This document shows positions 48,563-57,412 of a stretch of DNA of 64,000 nucleotides, piece by piece; the first letter of the stretch is position 1, and each line of letters starts with the position of its first letter. The DNA is from Inquilinus limosus DSM 16000. Lineage in GTDB: Bacteria; Pseudomonadota; Alphaproteobacteria; DSM-16000; Inquilinaceae. The DNA lies in assembly GCF_000423185.1 (NCBI RefSeq), contig NZ_AUHM01000021.1, positions 62,001 through 126,000 of the forward strand, read 5' to 3'. A program made the position numbers and the translations under genes. Under the pieces are notes generated by a model. The model saw only the letters and a program-made list of their open reading frames with translations. It was not told where the DNA came from and searched no databases.

Positions 48563-49900
48563 CTAATCCACCGCGATCTGGTCCGGATCGGTTCGTGCCA
48601 GCCGGGCCAGGGTCGCCAGCGCCTCGCGCAGCACCTCGTGCGGCGGCGAGGCCAGGGCCAGCCGCACCGCGGCCGGCGCATGGCCGGGGCCGGCGGCATA
48701 GGCCGGGCCGGAGGTCAGGGCGATGCCCTTGCGGGCCGCGGCGGCGGCGAAGGCCTCCGCCCGCCAGCCCTCCGGCAGCTCGAGCCAGAGGTGGTAGGCG
48801 CGCGGGTCGCCCCGCGCCTCCAGCCCGTCCAGCGCCTGCCGGGCGATCGCCTGGCGCGTCCGGGCGTCCTGCCGCTTCTCGGCCACCAGCGCCGCCACCG
48901 TGCCGTCGGCCATCCAGCGCGACGCCGCCTCGAGCGCCAGTCCGCCCGGGCTCCAGGGGCCGGAGCGGATGGCCGCGACCATCGGCTCGACCAGGTCGCG
49001 CGGCGGCACCGCGAAGCCCAGCGTCAGCCCCGGCGCCAGGCGCTTCGACAGGCTGTCGACCACGATCGCATGGTCCGGCGCCAGCGCCGCCAGCGGCACC
49101 TCATCGGCCAGGAAGCTGAACACCCGGTCCTCGATCGCGACCAGGTCCAGCCGCCGCAGCAGCGCCGCCAGCGCCGCCCGCCGGCCCGGCGGCATCGACA
49201 GGCCGAGCGGGTTGTGCAGCACCGGCTGCAGATAGACCGCGCGCAGCGGCGCGGCGCGGTGCGCCGCCTCCAGCGCGTCCGGCCGCAGCCCTTCGTCGTC
49301 CATCGCGATCGGCACCAGCGCGATGCCCAGCCGGGCGGCGATGCCCTTGAACACCGGATAGGTCAGCGCCTCAACCCCGACCCGGCCGCCGACCGGTGCC
49401 AGCGCCGACAGCGCCGCCGCGATCGCCTGCCGGCCGTTGCCGGCGAACAGCACCTGCGCCGGCTCCGGCGCCCAGCCGGGCTGGGCCAGGAACTCCGCCG
49501 CGACCGCCCGCACCGCCCGGGTGCCGGCGGCCGGCACCGCCCGCAGCGCCAGGTCCAGCACGTCCGGGCGCAGCAGCCCCTGCAGCCCCTGCGCCAGGGC
49601 CGCCGGCTGGCCGGGCAGGATCGGGAAGCTGGATTCCAGGTTGATCGGCGCCTGCCAGGGCTCGGCCAGCACCGAGGCCGGCACCGGTGCCGCGGCGCGG
49701 ACGAAGGTGCCGCGCCCGACCTCGCCCGACACCAGCCCGCGGCGCCGCAGCTCGGCATAGACCCGGGCGGCGGTGGAAGCGGCGATGCCGCGGCGATAGG
49801 CGAAGTCGCGCTGCGGCGGCAGCCGGTCGCCCGGGCGCCATTGCCCCGAGGCGATCTCGCCGGCGACATCGTCCGCAATGCGGCGGAAATCCTCAAGCAT
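48563..49900 (-). CDS. MocR-type regulator (GntR winged helix plus aminotransferase fold)
   Basis: A 445-residue PLP-binding transcription factor. The GntR winged helix (residues 1-70) has IASGQWRPGDRLPPQRDFAYRRGIAASTAARVYAELRRRGLV. The aminotransferase-like domain follows, with the PLP Lys in VDSLSKRLAPGLTLGF and Asn/Asp ligands in LHNPLGLSMP. MocR proteins sense amino or vitamin-B6-related compounds. ATG 49900 is preferred to a TTG at 49921. It is divergent from a DUF1127 gene. Confidence 0.92.
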   Translation of the reverse strand: MLEDFRRIADDVAGEIASGQWRPGDRLPPQRDFAYRRGIAASTAARVYAELRRRGLVSGEVGRGTFVRAAAPVPASVLAEPWQAPINLESSFPILPGQPAALAQGLQGLLRPDVLDLALRAVPAAGTRAVRAVAAEFLAQPGWAPEPAQVLFAGNGRQAIAAALSALAPVGGRVGVEALTYPVFKGIAARLGIALVPIAMDDEGLRPDALEAAHRAAPLRAVYLQPVLHNPLGLSMPPGRRAALAALLRRLDLVAIEDRVFSFLADEVPLAALAPDHAIVVDSLSKRLAPGLTLGFAVPPRDLVEPMVAAIRSGPWSPGGLALEAASRWMADGTVAALVAEKRQDARTRQAIARQALDGLEARGDPRAYHLWLELPEGWRAEAFAAAAARKGIALTSGPAYAAGPGHAPAAVRLALASPPHEVLREALATLARLARTDPDQIAVD

Positions 49901-50032
49901 CCGAAATTGCTCCGAGAGCAATACTGTGATTGCACCGACATCATGCTCGGATCAATCATCGAATGCAATCCCGCAGCTGCGATGCCCGGGGCATGGTGCC
50001 CCCGCCGGCTGCGGGCCAACAGGAGACCTTCC

Positions 50033-50236
50033 ATGTCGACGCGCGTTGTCGGGCGCGTTCCCGCCCTGCCCCGCCCCGCCGCCTTCGCCGGCCTGCGGCA
50101 GGTCCTCGGCCTGTGGCTGCGGCGCGCACGCACCCGACGCCATCTCGACGCGCTGACCGACCACGAGCTGCGCGACCTCGGCCTCGACCGCGGCGCCGCC
50201 GCGCGCGAGGCGGCGAAGCCGTTCTGGCGCGGCTGA
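50033..50236 (+). CDS. DUF1127 (YjiS-like) small basic protein
   Basis: A 67-residue Arg-rich protein. The C-terminal signature LRRARTRRHLDALTDHELRDLGLDRGAAAREAAKPFWRG is the DUF1127 motif, in which HELRDLGL is nearly invariant. In other alphaproteobacteria such proteins bind RNA or affect phosphate and carbon metabolism; the role here is unknown. An AGGAGA site precedes ATG 50033. A second paralogue is at 58643. Confidence 0.9.
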   Translation: MSTRVVGRVPALPRPAAFAGLRQVLGLWLRRARTRRHLDALTDHELRDLGLDRGAAAREAAKPFWRG

Positions 50237-50319
50237 GCCAAGCGCAGCGACACACTGTTGACACACCCCTCGGCTAGATGCGTCTTCCTGAGGCACAGGA
50301 ATGATGTCGGAGCCGCATC

Positions 50320-50748
50320 GTGTATCACCTCCAGGAGGGCGTTCTGGACGTCCCGGCGGGCTGGGAGGACCAGTCGGTCAACGTGTTCGCGGCGCCGGGC
50401 GCCCATGGCGGCGGGCTGAGCTTCGTCGTCACCCGTGAGGCCCTGCCGGGCGGCCTGTCGATTCGCGACTATGGCGAGCGCGAGATCCGGCGGATGAGCA
50501 AGGAGACGAAGCAGTTCTCCCTGCTCGGCCGCCACCCGGTCGAGATCGCGGGCCAGACGGTCGACGCCTTTGAGGTCCGCTGGAAGAGCGAGCGCGGCCT
50601 GGTCCACCAGGTGATGGCGGCCGCCGAGGTGAACGGCCGGGTGATGATCTTCACCGCCACCATGCCGACCAGCATGCCCGCCGACACGCGCGACCGGATG
50701 CTGCGGGTGATGGCCAGCTTCCGCCTCTATTCCGACGCCGGCGCCTGA
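50320..50748 (+). CDS. EagR-type T6SS effector chaperone (DUF1795/DcrB-like)
   Basis: A 142-residue protein of the DcrB/DUF1795 fold: EGVLDVPAGWEDQSVNVFA, GGLSFVVTREALPGG, HPVEIAGQTVDAFEVRWKSERGLVHQVMAAAEVNGRVMIFTATMP. EagR proteins of this family bind the N-terminal membrane helices of PAAR-Rhs effectors and load them onto VgrG. It directly precedes such an effector (21-nt gap), which makes the assignment strong. The start is GTG 50320 with GGAG seven bases upstream. Confidence 0.9.
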   Translation: MYHLQEGVLDVPAGWEDQSVNVFAAPGAHGGGLSFVVTREALPGGLSIRDYGEREIRRMSKETKQFSLLGRHPVEIAGQTVDAFEVRWKSERGLVHQVMAAAEVNGRVMIFTATMPTSMPADTRDRMLRVMASFRLYSDAGA

Positions 50749-50769
50749 CCGGAGCCGCGGGAGGGGGGA

Positions 50770-53700
50770 ATGGGACGGGCGGCACGGATCGGCGACAAGG
50801 TCGCGCATTCCAACAAGCTGGCGGGGTTCCTGCTCGGCGCCGCGATCGGCGTCGCCGCGGGATTCGCGATCTTCGCCACGGTCGCGACCGGCGGCGTCGC
50901 CGCCTTCCTGTTCGCGGCCGTGCTCAGCGCCGGCGCCGCCTTCCTGGCGGAGGAGGCGGGCAAGGCGATCGGCGACATGATCATGGGGCCGCCGACAGGC
51001 GCCGTGACGGTCGGCGCCCCCACCGTCTTCGTCAACAGCCGCATGCTCGGCATCGCGGTCCAGGGCGCCGCCGCCTGCAGCAAGGAGAGCAGCCCGGCGA
51101 CCCCGATCGCCCAGGGCTCCGAGACCGTCTTCGCCTGCAACTGGAACGCCGCCCGCAAGGACGACAAGATCCAGTGCGACGCCAAGATCATCGAGGGGTC
51201 GGACAACGTCTTCATCGGCGGGCCGCAGGCGACGCTGATGGAGATCGACGACGGCATCCCGGCCTGGGCGGAATGGGCGGTGATCGCCGCCGGCTTCATC
51301 GGCCCCGGCTTCTTCAAGGGCTTCGCCAAGCTGTTCGCCAAGGGCGGCGCCCGGGCGCTGGCGACCGGCGCCGCGGCGAGCCTGAGGGGCGCCGCCCGGG
51401 CGGTGACGGGGGCCGTCCGGGGCGCCGGGCGCGGCCTCAAGACCATGGCCGGCCGGATCGGCCGGTTCCTCGGCGATCCGGTCGACATGGCGACCGGCGA
51501 CTATGTCGACATTCGCACCGACATCCTGATCCCCGGCCTGCTGCCGATCGAGCTGACCCGCGCCCACCGGTCGGGCTGCGACGCCGAAGGCAGCCTCGGC
51601 CGCCGCTGGTTCGACAGCTGGGGCCAGCATCTGCGCCTCGACCCCGAGGAGCAGCTGGTCCGCTGGGTCCGCGACGACACATCGGAATTCGCCTTTCCCT
51701 GGCCCGGGGACTGGGGCGACGGCGAGAACACGCTGCTGCCTACCCTGCGGCTGGAGATGCGCGGGCCGGAGGCGCGCATCGTCGACGTGGTCGACGGCCG
51801 CTGGTGGTCCTTCCCGGCGCCGGCGGACGGGCCGGCCCCGATCGCCGCGCTGGGCGACCGGCACGGCAACCGCATCGATTTCGACCGCGCCGACGGGGGC
51901 CGGCTGACCGCCGTGCGGCACAGCGACGGCCATCGCCTCGCCGTCGACACCGACGCCGCCGGGCGGCTGGCCGCCGTGCATCTGGTGGCCGAGCCGGTGG
52001 GCGGCGCCATGCCGCCCCTGTGCCTCGTCCGCTACGCCTACGACCGGCGCGGCCATCTGGCCCGGGTCGACGGCCTGTCGGCCGGCACCTTCCGATACCG
52101 GACCGACGACGAGGGCCGGATCACCCGCTGGGCCGACGGCGGCAAGACCTGGACCGAGATCGACTACGACGCCGCCGGCCGCGTGGTCGAGACCCGCTCG
52201 GCCCGCGGGCTGCACCACGACCGCTTCGAATACGACGACGCGGCGCGGATCTGCCGCATCGTCTCGGCGAGCGGCGCCGTGACCGGCTTCCGGCACGACG
52301 CGGCGGGGCGGATCGTCGAGCGCGTCGACGCGCTCGGCGGCACGGCGCGCCAGGAATGGACCGAGGCCGGCTGGCTCGCCGCCTATGTCGACGAGCTCGG
52401 CCGCCGCACCGAATACGCGCATGACCGCTTCGGCAACGTCACGCGCGTCACCCATCCCGACGGCCGGGTCGAGACCTTTCTCTACGACGCGCAGGGCCGG
52501 CCGGCCGCCTTCGTCGACCCGGCGGGGGCGCGCTGGTCGCTGAGCTATGACGAGGCCGGCAACCTGGTCTCGGCCGCCGATCCGCTCGGCGGCGCCGTCC
52601 AGTACAGCTACGACCCGCAGGGCCGCATCCGCGCGGTGGCCAGCTCGCCCGGCGCGGGCGCCGCGGTCGCGGTCACCCGGCCGGTCTACGACGCCGCCGG
52701 CCGGGTGGTCGCCGTCACCGATCCGGACGGCGCCGTCACCCTGTTCGAGCGCGACCGCCTGGGCCGCGTGGTGGCGCAGACCGATCCGCTCGGCGCCGTC
52801 ACCCGCTATGTCTATGACGACCGGGGCAATCTGGCCGAGGCGATCCTGGCGGACGGCACCCGGATCGCGGCCGACCATGACGGCGAAGGCAATGTCACCG
52901 CGGTGACCGACGGCCGCGGCGCCGTCACCCGCTACGGCTACGGCGCCTTCGACCTGCTGCGCGAGGTGATCGACCCCGAAGGCGGCGTCTACCGCTACGA
53001 ATACGACGGCGACGAGCGGCTGACGGCGATCGTCAACCCGAAGGGCGAGCGCGCGCTGCTGGCCTATGACCCGGCCGGCCGCCTGGCCGAGGAGACGGAT
53101 TTCGCCGGCCGGCACTACCGCTATCGGCGCGACGCAGCCGGCCGGGTGGTGGAGCGGATCGAGCCGGACGGCAGCGTGCGGCGCTACGCCTATGACGATG
53201 GCGACCGGCTGGTGGAGGAGACCGCCGGGGGACGCCGGCGCCGCTTCGCCTATGACGAGCGGGGCCTGCCCGTCGCCGCCTCCCTGGACGGCCAGGTCAC
53301 GGCCTGGGAGCGCGACGCGCTGGGCCGGGTGCTGAGCGAGACCCAGGGCGGCGCCATCCTCCGCTCCGCCTATCAGGGGGCGGGCGCGCGGATCGCGCTC
53401 GACTCGGCCTCCGGCACCACCCGATTCGCCTATGATCCGGCCGGCCGGCTGGCCGCCATCGGCCTCGGCGCCGAGGGCAGCCTGAGCTTCGCCTATGACG
53501 CGCTGGGGCGGGAGACCCGGCGCGCCGACCCGCGCGGCTTCGCCTTGGCCCAGCGCTGGGACGCTCTGGGCCGGCTGCGCGGGCAGCAGGCCGGGGCCGC
53601 CGGCGGCCGGCCGCTGATCGAGCGCCGCTGGGACTGGGACCGCGCCTCGAACCCGGTCGCGATCGCGGACAGCCGCTGGCCGACCCTGCACTACGCCTAT

Positions 53701-55014
53701 GACGGCAACGGCCAGATCACCCACGCGGCGCCGGGGCGCCCGCATGGCAGCCGGCTGGTCGAGGCCTTCATCTACGACGCCGCCCGCAACCTGGCCGGCC
53801 GCGAGCGGGTCGAGCCGGATGCGGCGGACGCTTTGGCGGCAGGCTCGTCGGAGACGGCACCCGGCGGCGTGCAATGGCGCCGCGGCCGGGGCTGGACGCT
53901 GCTGCCGGGCGGCGCGGTGGCGCAGGCCGGGCGGACCCGGCATGTCTGGGACCGGCGGGGCCGGCTGGTCGAGAAGCACCGCGAGCAGCCGGGCTTCCGC
54001 CCCCGCGTCTGGCGCTTCGTCTGGGACGAGCTGGACCGGCTGGTGGCGGTCGAGACACCGGATCGCGGGCGCTGGATCTACGTCTACGACGCGCTGGACC
54101 GCCGGATCGAGAAGCGGCGGGAGGACGGCAGCGGCACCCGCTATGTCTGGGACGGCGACCTGGTGGTCGAGGAGCAGCCGATCGACCGCGAGGGCCGGCC
54201 CGATCCCGACGCGGCGGTGACCTGGACCTACGCCCCGGGCTCGCCGGTGCCGGTGGCGCGGCGGCAGGGCGGCCGGGTGTGGTACGTGGTCACCGACCAG
54301 GTCGGTGCGCCGCGCGAGCTGGTGACGGCGGATGGCCGCCTGGCCTGGGCCGCGGCCTACGACACCTGGGGCGCGGTGAACGAGAACGCGCCGGCGGCCC
54401 CGGACGCGGCGGCCGACTGCCCGATCCGCTTCCCCGGCCAGTGGCACGACGACGAGACCGGCCTGCACTACAACCGGCACCGGGTCTACGACCCCGAGAC
54501 CGGGCAGTACCTCTCCCCGGACCCGATCGGCCTCGAGGGCGGGTTGCGGCCGCATGGTTACGTCGAGAGCCCGACCAACTGGGTTGATCCGCTGGGGCTG
54601 GCGGGATGCCCATGGAAAGCGCTGGCAAGCGAACGCATTGCAAAGGGCCTGCCCAAAGCCGGCTCCGCAGGAGATGACGCCACGATGGCGCTTCTGGAGA
54701 TAGATGGAAAGCGCTTCTTTGGAGTAAATGCAAAGTATCAGGATCCGAGAAATTGGTTCTCCGGAAAGGTCAATGCGATTACCAAAACGCATGCCGAAGG
54801 AAATGCCGCACAAAACGCCATCGACGCAGGCCTTTCCGGGACTGCAAAGACAGCAGAGATGTGGGTAGATAGAGCGCTTTGTCCTTCTTGCGGGCGCGCA
54901 AATGGGATAGGTTCACTAGCCCGGGGGCTTGGCCTTGATTCGATTAAAGTTCATTCCCCCGACCCCAACGACCTATCGAAGATCGTTACACAGATCTTCA
55001 GACCACCAGCCTGA
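50770..55014 (+). CDS. PAAR-RHS type VI effector with C-terminal deaminase-like toxin
   Basis: A 1414-residue polymorphic toxin. Residues 1-160 hold a PAAR domain (ARIGDKVAH, then GSDNVFIGGPQATLMEIDDG) interrupted by hydrophobic helices at about 18-70 that would be bound by EagR; another helix lies near 165-185. Residues 225-1270 are RHS/YD repeats forming the cocoon. The core ends at the conserved PTNWVDPLGL (Asp near 1273). The last ~136 residues are lower-GC and carry a zinc-deaminase pattern: THAEG (His1341, Glu1343) and CPSCG (Cys1371, Cys1374). Cytidine/adenine deamination of nucleic acid in a rival cell is inferred. Confidence 0.9.
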   Translation: MGRAARIGDKVAHSNKLAGFLLGAAIGVAAGFAIFATVATGGVAAFLFAAVLSAGAAFLAEEAGKAIGDMIMGPPTGAVTVGAPTVFVNSRMLGIAVQGAAACSKESSPATPIAQGSETVFACNWNAARKDDKIQCDAKIIEGSDNVFIGGPQATLMEIDDGIPAWAEWAVIAAGFIGPGFFKGFAKLFAKGGARALATGAAASLRGAARAVTGAVRGAGRGLKTMAGRIGRFLGDPVDMATGDYVDIRTDILIPGLLPIELTRAHRSGCDAEGSLGRRWFDSWGQHLRLDPEEQLVRWVRDDTSEFAFPWPGDWGDGENTLLPTLRLEMRGPEARIVDVVDGRWWSFPAPADGPAPIAALGDRHGNRIDFDRADGGRLTAVRHSDGHRLAVDTDAAGRLAAVHLVAEPVGGAMPPLCLVRYAYDRRGHLARVDGLSAGTFRYRTDDEGRITRWADGGKTWTEIDYDAAGRVVETRSARGLHHDRFEYDDAARICRIVSASGAVTGFRHDAAGRIVERVDALGGTARQEWTEAGWLAAYVDELGRRTEYAHDRFGNVTRVTHPDGRVETFLYDAQGRPAAFVDPAGARWSLSYDEAGNLVSAADPLGGAVQYSYDPQGRIRAVASSPGAGAAVAVTRPVYDAAGRVVAVTDPDGAVTLFERDRLGRVVAQTDPLGAVTRYVYDDRGNLAEAILADGTRIAADHDGEGNVTAVTDGRGAVTRYGYGAFDLLREVIDPEGGVYRYEYDGDERLTAIVNPKGERALLAYDPAGRLAEETDFAGRHYRYRRDAAGRVVERIEPDGSVRRYAYDDGDRLVEETAGGRRRRFAYDERGLPVAASLDGQVTAWERDALGRVLSETQGGAILRSAYQGAGARIALDSASGTTRFAYDPAGRLAAIGLGAEGSLSFAYDALGRETRRADPRGFALAQRWDALGRLRGQQAGAAGGRPLIERRWDWDRASNPVAIADSRWPTLHYAYDGNGQITHAAPGRPHGSRLVEAFIYDAARNLAGRERVEPDAADALAAGSSETAPGGVQWRRGRGWTLLPGGAVAQAGRTRHVWDRRGRLVEKHREQPGFRPRVWRFVWDELDRLVAVETPDRGRWIYVYDALDRRIEKRREDGSGTRYVWDGDLVVEEQPIDREGRPDPDAAVTWTYAPGSPVPVARRQGGRVWYVVTDQVGAPRELVTADGRLAWAAAYDTWGAVNENAPAAPDAAADCPIRFPGQWHDDETGLHYNRHRVYDPETGQYLSPDPIGLEGGLRPHGYVESPTNWVDPLGLAGCPWKALASERIAKGLPKAGSAGDDATMALLEIDGKRFFGVNAKYQDPRNWFSGKVNAITKTHAEGNAAQNAIDAGLSGTAKTAEMWVDRALCPSCGRANGIGSLARGLGLDSIKVHSPDPNDLSKIVTQIFRPPA

Positions 55015-55023
55015 GGTTGAGCC

Positions 55024-55410
55024 ATGTTCGCACGGATGTTGAGCGCAGAAATGAAGCCAATCTACAGGGAGATCGACGTAGAAAGCCCTGACATCGCTCG
55101 TGTCAGGGAACTTATTTTGAAGATGGACGGGGAATCCATTGATAATGTTGTGATTATTTGTCAGGACAATTCGGAATTTCACGTTGGCGGCGGAAAGAGT
55201 AATGAGATAATTGTTTCGTATGAAAATAAAGATGAATCCCTCAATATGATTAGCGGAACCGACACATCGGAAGCAGAGCTAATGGCCGGAGGCCAAGCGA
55301 TAGTGATGGAAAGGAGATTTTTAATAAAAAAGGATGAATTCATTCATTTTCTTGAGAAATTTGTGAAGGACAAAAAGGAATCTTTTGCAAATAGCCAATG
55401 GGAAAACTAA
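55024..55410 (+). CDS. Predicted immunity protein for the Rhs deaminase toxin (Imm1-like)
   Basis: A 128-residue acidic cytosolic protein encoded 9 bases after the toxin gene, the position of the cognate immunity gene. The segment SEFHVGGGKSNEIIVSY resembles the GGG-plus-strand core of Imm1-type immunity proteins, a family often found with deaminase toxins (from memory). Base composition is strongly AT-rich compared with the chromosome, continuing the trend of the toxin tip, so toxin and immunity likely arrived together. The assignment rests mainly on context. Confidence 0.7.
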   Translation: MFARMLSAEMKPIYREIDVESPDIARVRELILKMDGESIDNVVIICQDNSEFHVGGGKSNEIIVSYENKDESLNMISGTDTSEAELMAGGQAIVMERRFLIKKDEFIHFLEKFVKDKKESFANSQWEN

Positions 55411-55450
55411 AGGCGCTATAGCGCCGTAGGTAATCTGGTGGACCCGATCT

Positions 55451-56272
55451 GTGGGCGGTTTTAGAGATTTTCTGGAGCGGGAAGCTGGGTATGAAACCCA
55501 GCTGTCGCTCTATCGGGGACAGATCTCCATCCTCGATCCCCTATGGGAGCAGCCGCCGCAATGGTACGGCACGCCGCCTGCGCTGTTGCCGCTGGCGAGC
55601 GACGGGTCGGGCCCGACCTGCCTCGGGCTCTGGTTCCCCTGGTTTCTCGATCGCGCGCCGACCACCGTCAAATTCTATGTCGAGCCGGCCATCGCCGCCG
55701 AGATCGCTCGGACGACCGCCCAGTTCGGCACCTGGCTGGTCGTCAACGCGATCGTCACCCGGGACGGCGTCGATCCGGAGGTCGAAGCGCTCGCGGCGGC
55801 GCTCGGCGTTGCCGATCTTGCGGCGATCGACCAAGCCACCCTCGCCACGGGCGACGATCCGCTTGGCCTGGGGACGCTCGATGAATTCCGCGTCGACACA
55901 CCCTCGGAGACGGTCCCGCTGCACGGCGGGTACGATGGCAGCTTTCCGCGGCTGGACGGTCCGCCGGCTGTCTGGGAGCGCGCCAGCTGGTACGAGATCC
56001 CGGAGGAGGCGCGAAGCGCCTGGCCTCCCGCCATTCCGCGCCAACCCTGGCATGGTGAAGGCTTATCCGCCGCTTCGCTGTTCCAGGCCACTCTCGGACA
56101 GGGGGATCTCGGCCGGGCCTGGCTGGCCCTCAACACCCCGGGATGGCGGGTTCGCGACGCCGTCGCCGCCCTGCGGCAGCTCGTGGGGGCGGCGGGGGAC
56201 ATCCGCTTCGCCCGCTACGCCGAAGGCTGGATCGACCTTGCATCCGCCGCCGGCCCCCAGGAGAGCTACTGA
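55451..56272 (+). CDS. Hypothetical protein, possible SUKH-like immunity
   Basis: A 273-residue protein starting with GTG 55451. The first 90 residues have FRDFLEREAGY, then PPALLPLASDGSGPTCLGLWFPWF, reminiscent of the SUKH/SMI1 strand LLPLASDGxGDxxCL; the rest is unfamiliar (GYDGSFPRLDGPPAVWERASWYEIPEEA). GC is back to the chromosomal level. Position behind a toxin/immunity pair suggests an orphan immunity gene from an earlier toxin tip. No firm function. Confidence 0.6.
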   Translation: MGGFRDFLEREAGYETQLSLYRGQISILDPLWEQPPQWYGTPPALLPLASDGSGPTCLGLWFPWFLDRAPTTVKFYVEPAIAAEIARTTAQFGTWLVVNAIVTRDGVDPEVEALAAALGVADLAAIDQATLATGDDPLGLGTLDEFRVDTPSETVPLHGGYDGSFPRLDGPPAVWERASWYEIPEEARSAWPPAIPRQPWHGEGLSAASLFQATLGQGDLGRAWLALNTPGWRVRDAVAALRQLVGAAGDIRFARYAEGWIDLASAAGPQESY

Positions 56273-56321
56273 CGATGGCCGGCACTCGGCTGGCCGCGCC
56301 TCAATCCGCAGAGGAACGGCG

Positions 56322-56873
56322 ATGATCCCGGATCCGGAATTCTACCTGGAACCGATCAGATTTCTGTACGACCCGGGCCTTTTCTCCGGAATCGGGACGA
56401 GAATGCCGCCGAACGCCGAGGTCGTCACAAGCCTTGAGACGGCGAACAGCCTCGCCTTCAGCCAGCATGTCCCGGACGATTTCGTCATCTGGACGGATTT
56501 TTGTGACGACATCGCGAGAAGGCTGCGGGCAGACCCCGCCTTCGATCAGGCGCAGGCGATTGTGGGAACCGAAGCGCTGAACCTGCAGAAGGCCCACCTG
56601 CCCCGTTTCAAGGAATTCAGATGGAAGCTGGTCCGGAAGACCGCGTCCGATCTGGACAAGTTCAGGTTCTCAGATGCATCCGACGATGCGCATCATATGC
56701 TGTCCTTGATATCAGTAGGGCGATTGATATTCGGGTTGGAAAATCTCGATATTCTGGAGCGGATCTACGAAATCTACCGCCGCGGCGGATGGCCATGCGG
56801 CATCAGGAAAGACGGGCGGACGATGATGGTGTTCGATCCATCCGTCCTAATGGACGAGGGTCGAGGCACCTAG
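56322..56873 (+). CDS. Hypothetical protein in the Rhs immunity cluster
   Basis: A 183-residue protein of unrecognised family, with GAGG before ATG 56322. It contains FYLEPIRFLYDPGLFSGIGTRMPPNAEV, FVIWTDFCDDIARRL and a Lys/Asp-rich second half. No signal peptide or membrane helix. GC is moderately reduced (lower than the flanks). It may be another displaced immunity gene; this rests on location only. Confidence 0.6.
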   Translation: MIPDPEFYLEPIRFLYDPGLFSGIGTRMPPNAEVVTSLETANSLAFSQHVPDDFVIWTDFCDDIARRLRADPAFDQAQAIVGTEALNLQKAHLPRFKEFRWKLVRKTASDLDKFRFSDASDDAHHMLSLISVGRLIFGLENLDILERIYEIYRRGGWPCGIRKDGRTMMVFDPSVLMDEGRGT

Positions 56874-56884
56874 AGGGAGGGAGC

Positions 56885-57282
56885 ATGCCGCGATACCGGC
56901 CATGGATCCCCCGATGGAGGGAACGTGGCATCCTGGCGAATGTCAGGAGGATGGAACCGGAGCAACTGTCGGCGATCGAACGCCGATCGCCCCCGGGAAG
57001 CTACCTCGACTTCCTCGCGAGGTCGGATACGGCAGCTTCGGACGATCACACCTATCCATCTATAACGGCTTTCTGAAATCGAAAGAGCTGCTTGGACGCG
57101 ACGCTCGCGAACTCGATGACATCTTGTTCTTCGGGGACGACTTCTCCGGCACGCTGTTTTGCTTCGACTGCAAGCGCCCAGGACTCGTGTTTGCTGTCGA
57201 TTCGAGCAGCATGGAATTGACGGAAGAGAGCCGGGGTTTCGAGGCCTTCATCGTCGACTATCTCAACAGGATCGCCGGATAG
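56885..57282 (+). pseudogene. SMI1/KNR4 (SUKH) immunity gene with a frameshift
   Basis: The first frame (from ATG 56885) reads ...MEPEQLSAIERRSPPGSYLDFL and then degenerates. A shifted frame continues the domain as REVGYGSFGRSHLSIYNGFLKSKELLG through DDILFFGDDFSGTLFCFD to FIVDYLNRIAG, stopping at 57282. Joining the frames at about 57018 restores a typical SUKH protein of about 130 residues (LPxxYLxFLREVGYGSFG). A one-base deletion is the simplest explanation, real or a sequencing error. SUKH proteins neutralise nuclease and deaminase toxins. Confidence 0.75.
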
Positions 57283-57412
57283 CCACCGGCCGAGGGGCTG
57301 GAGCCCTCCCCGCCTCCCGCGACACCGGGCAATGGCGTGATGGCGCCAAGACCACCCGCCAGCTATGGTGGCCCGTCCACCCCAGCCGGGAGGCGGCGGG
57401 CCGCCGCGGGCC

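Noticed and set aside
49363-54813. A 1816-codon minus-strand open frame opposite the Rhs gene
   Set aside because: Antisense shadow of the repetitive RHS coding sequence, with no recognisable domain and the wrong composition.
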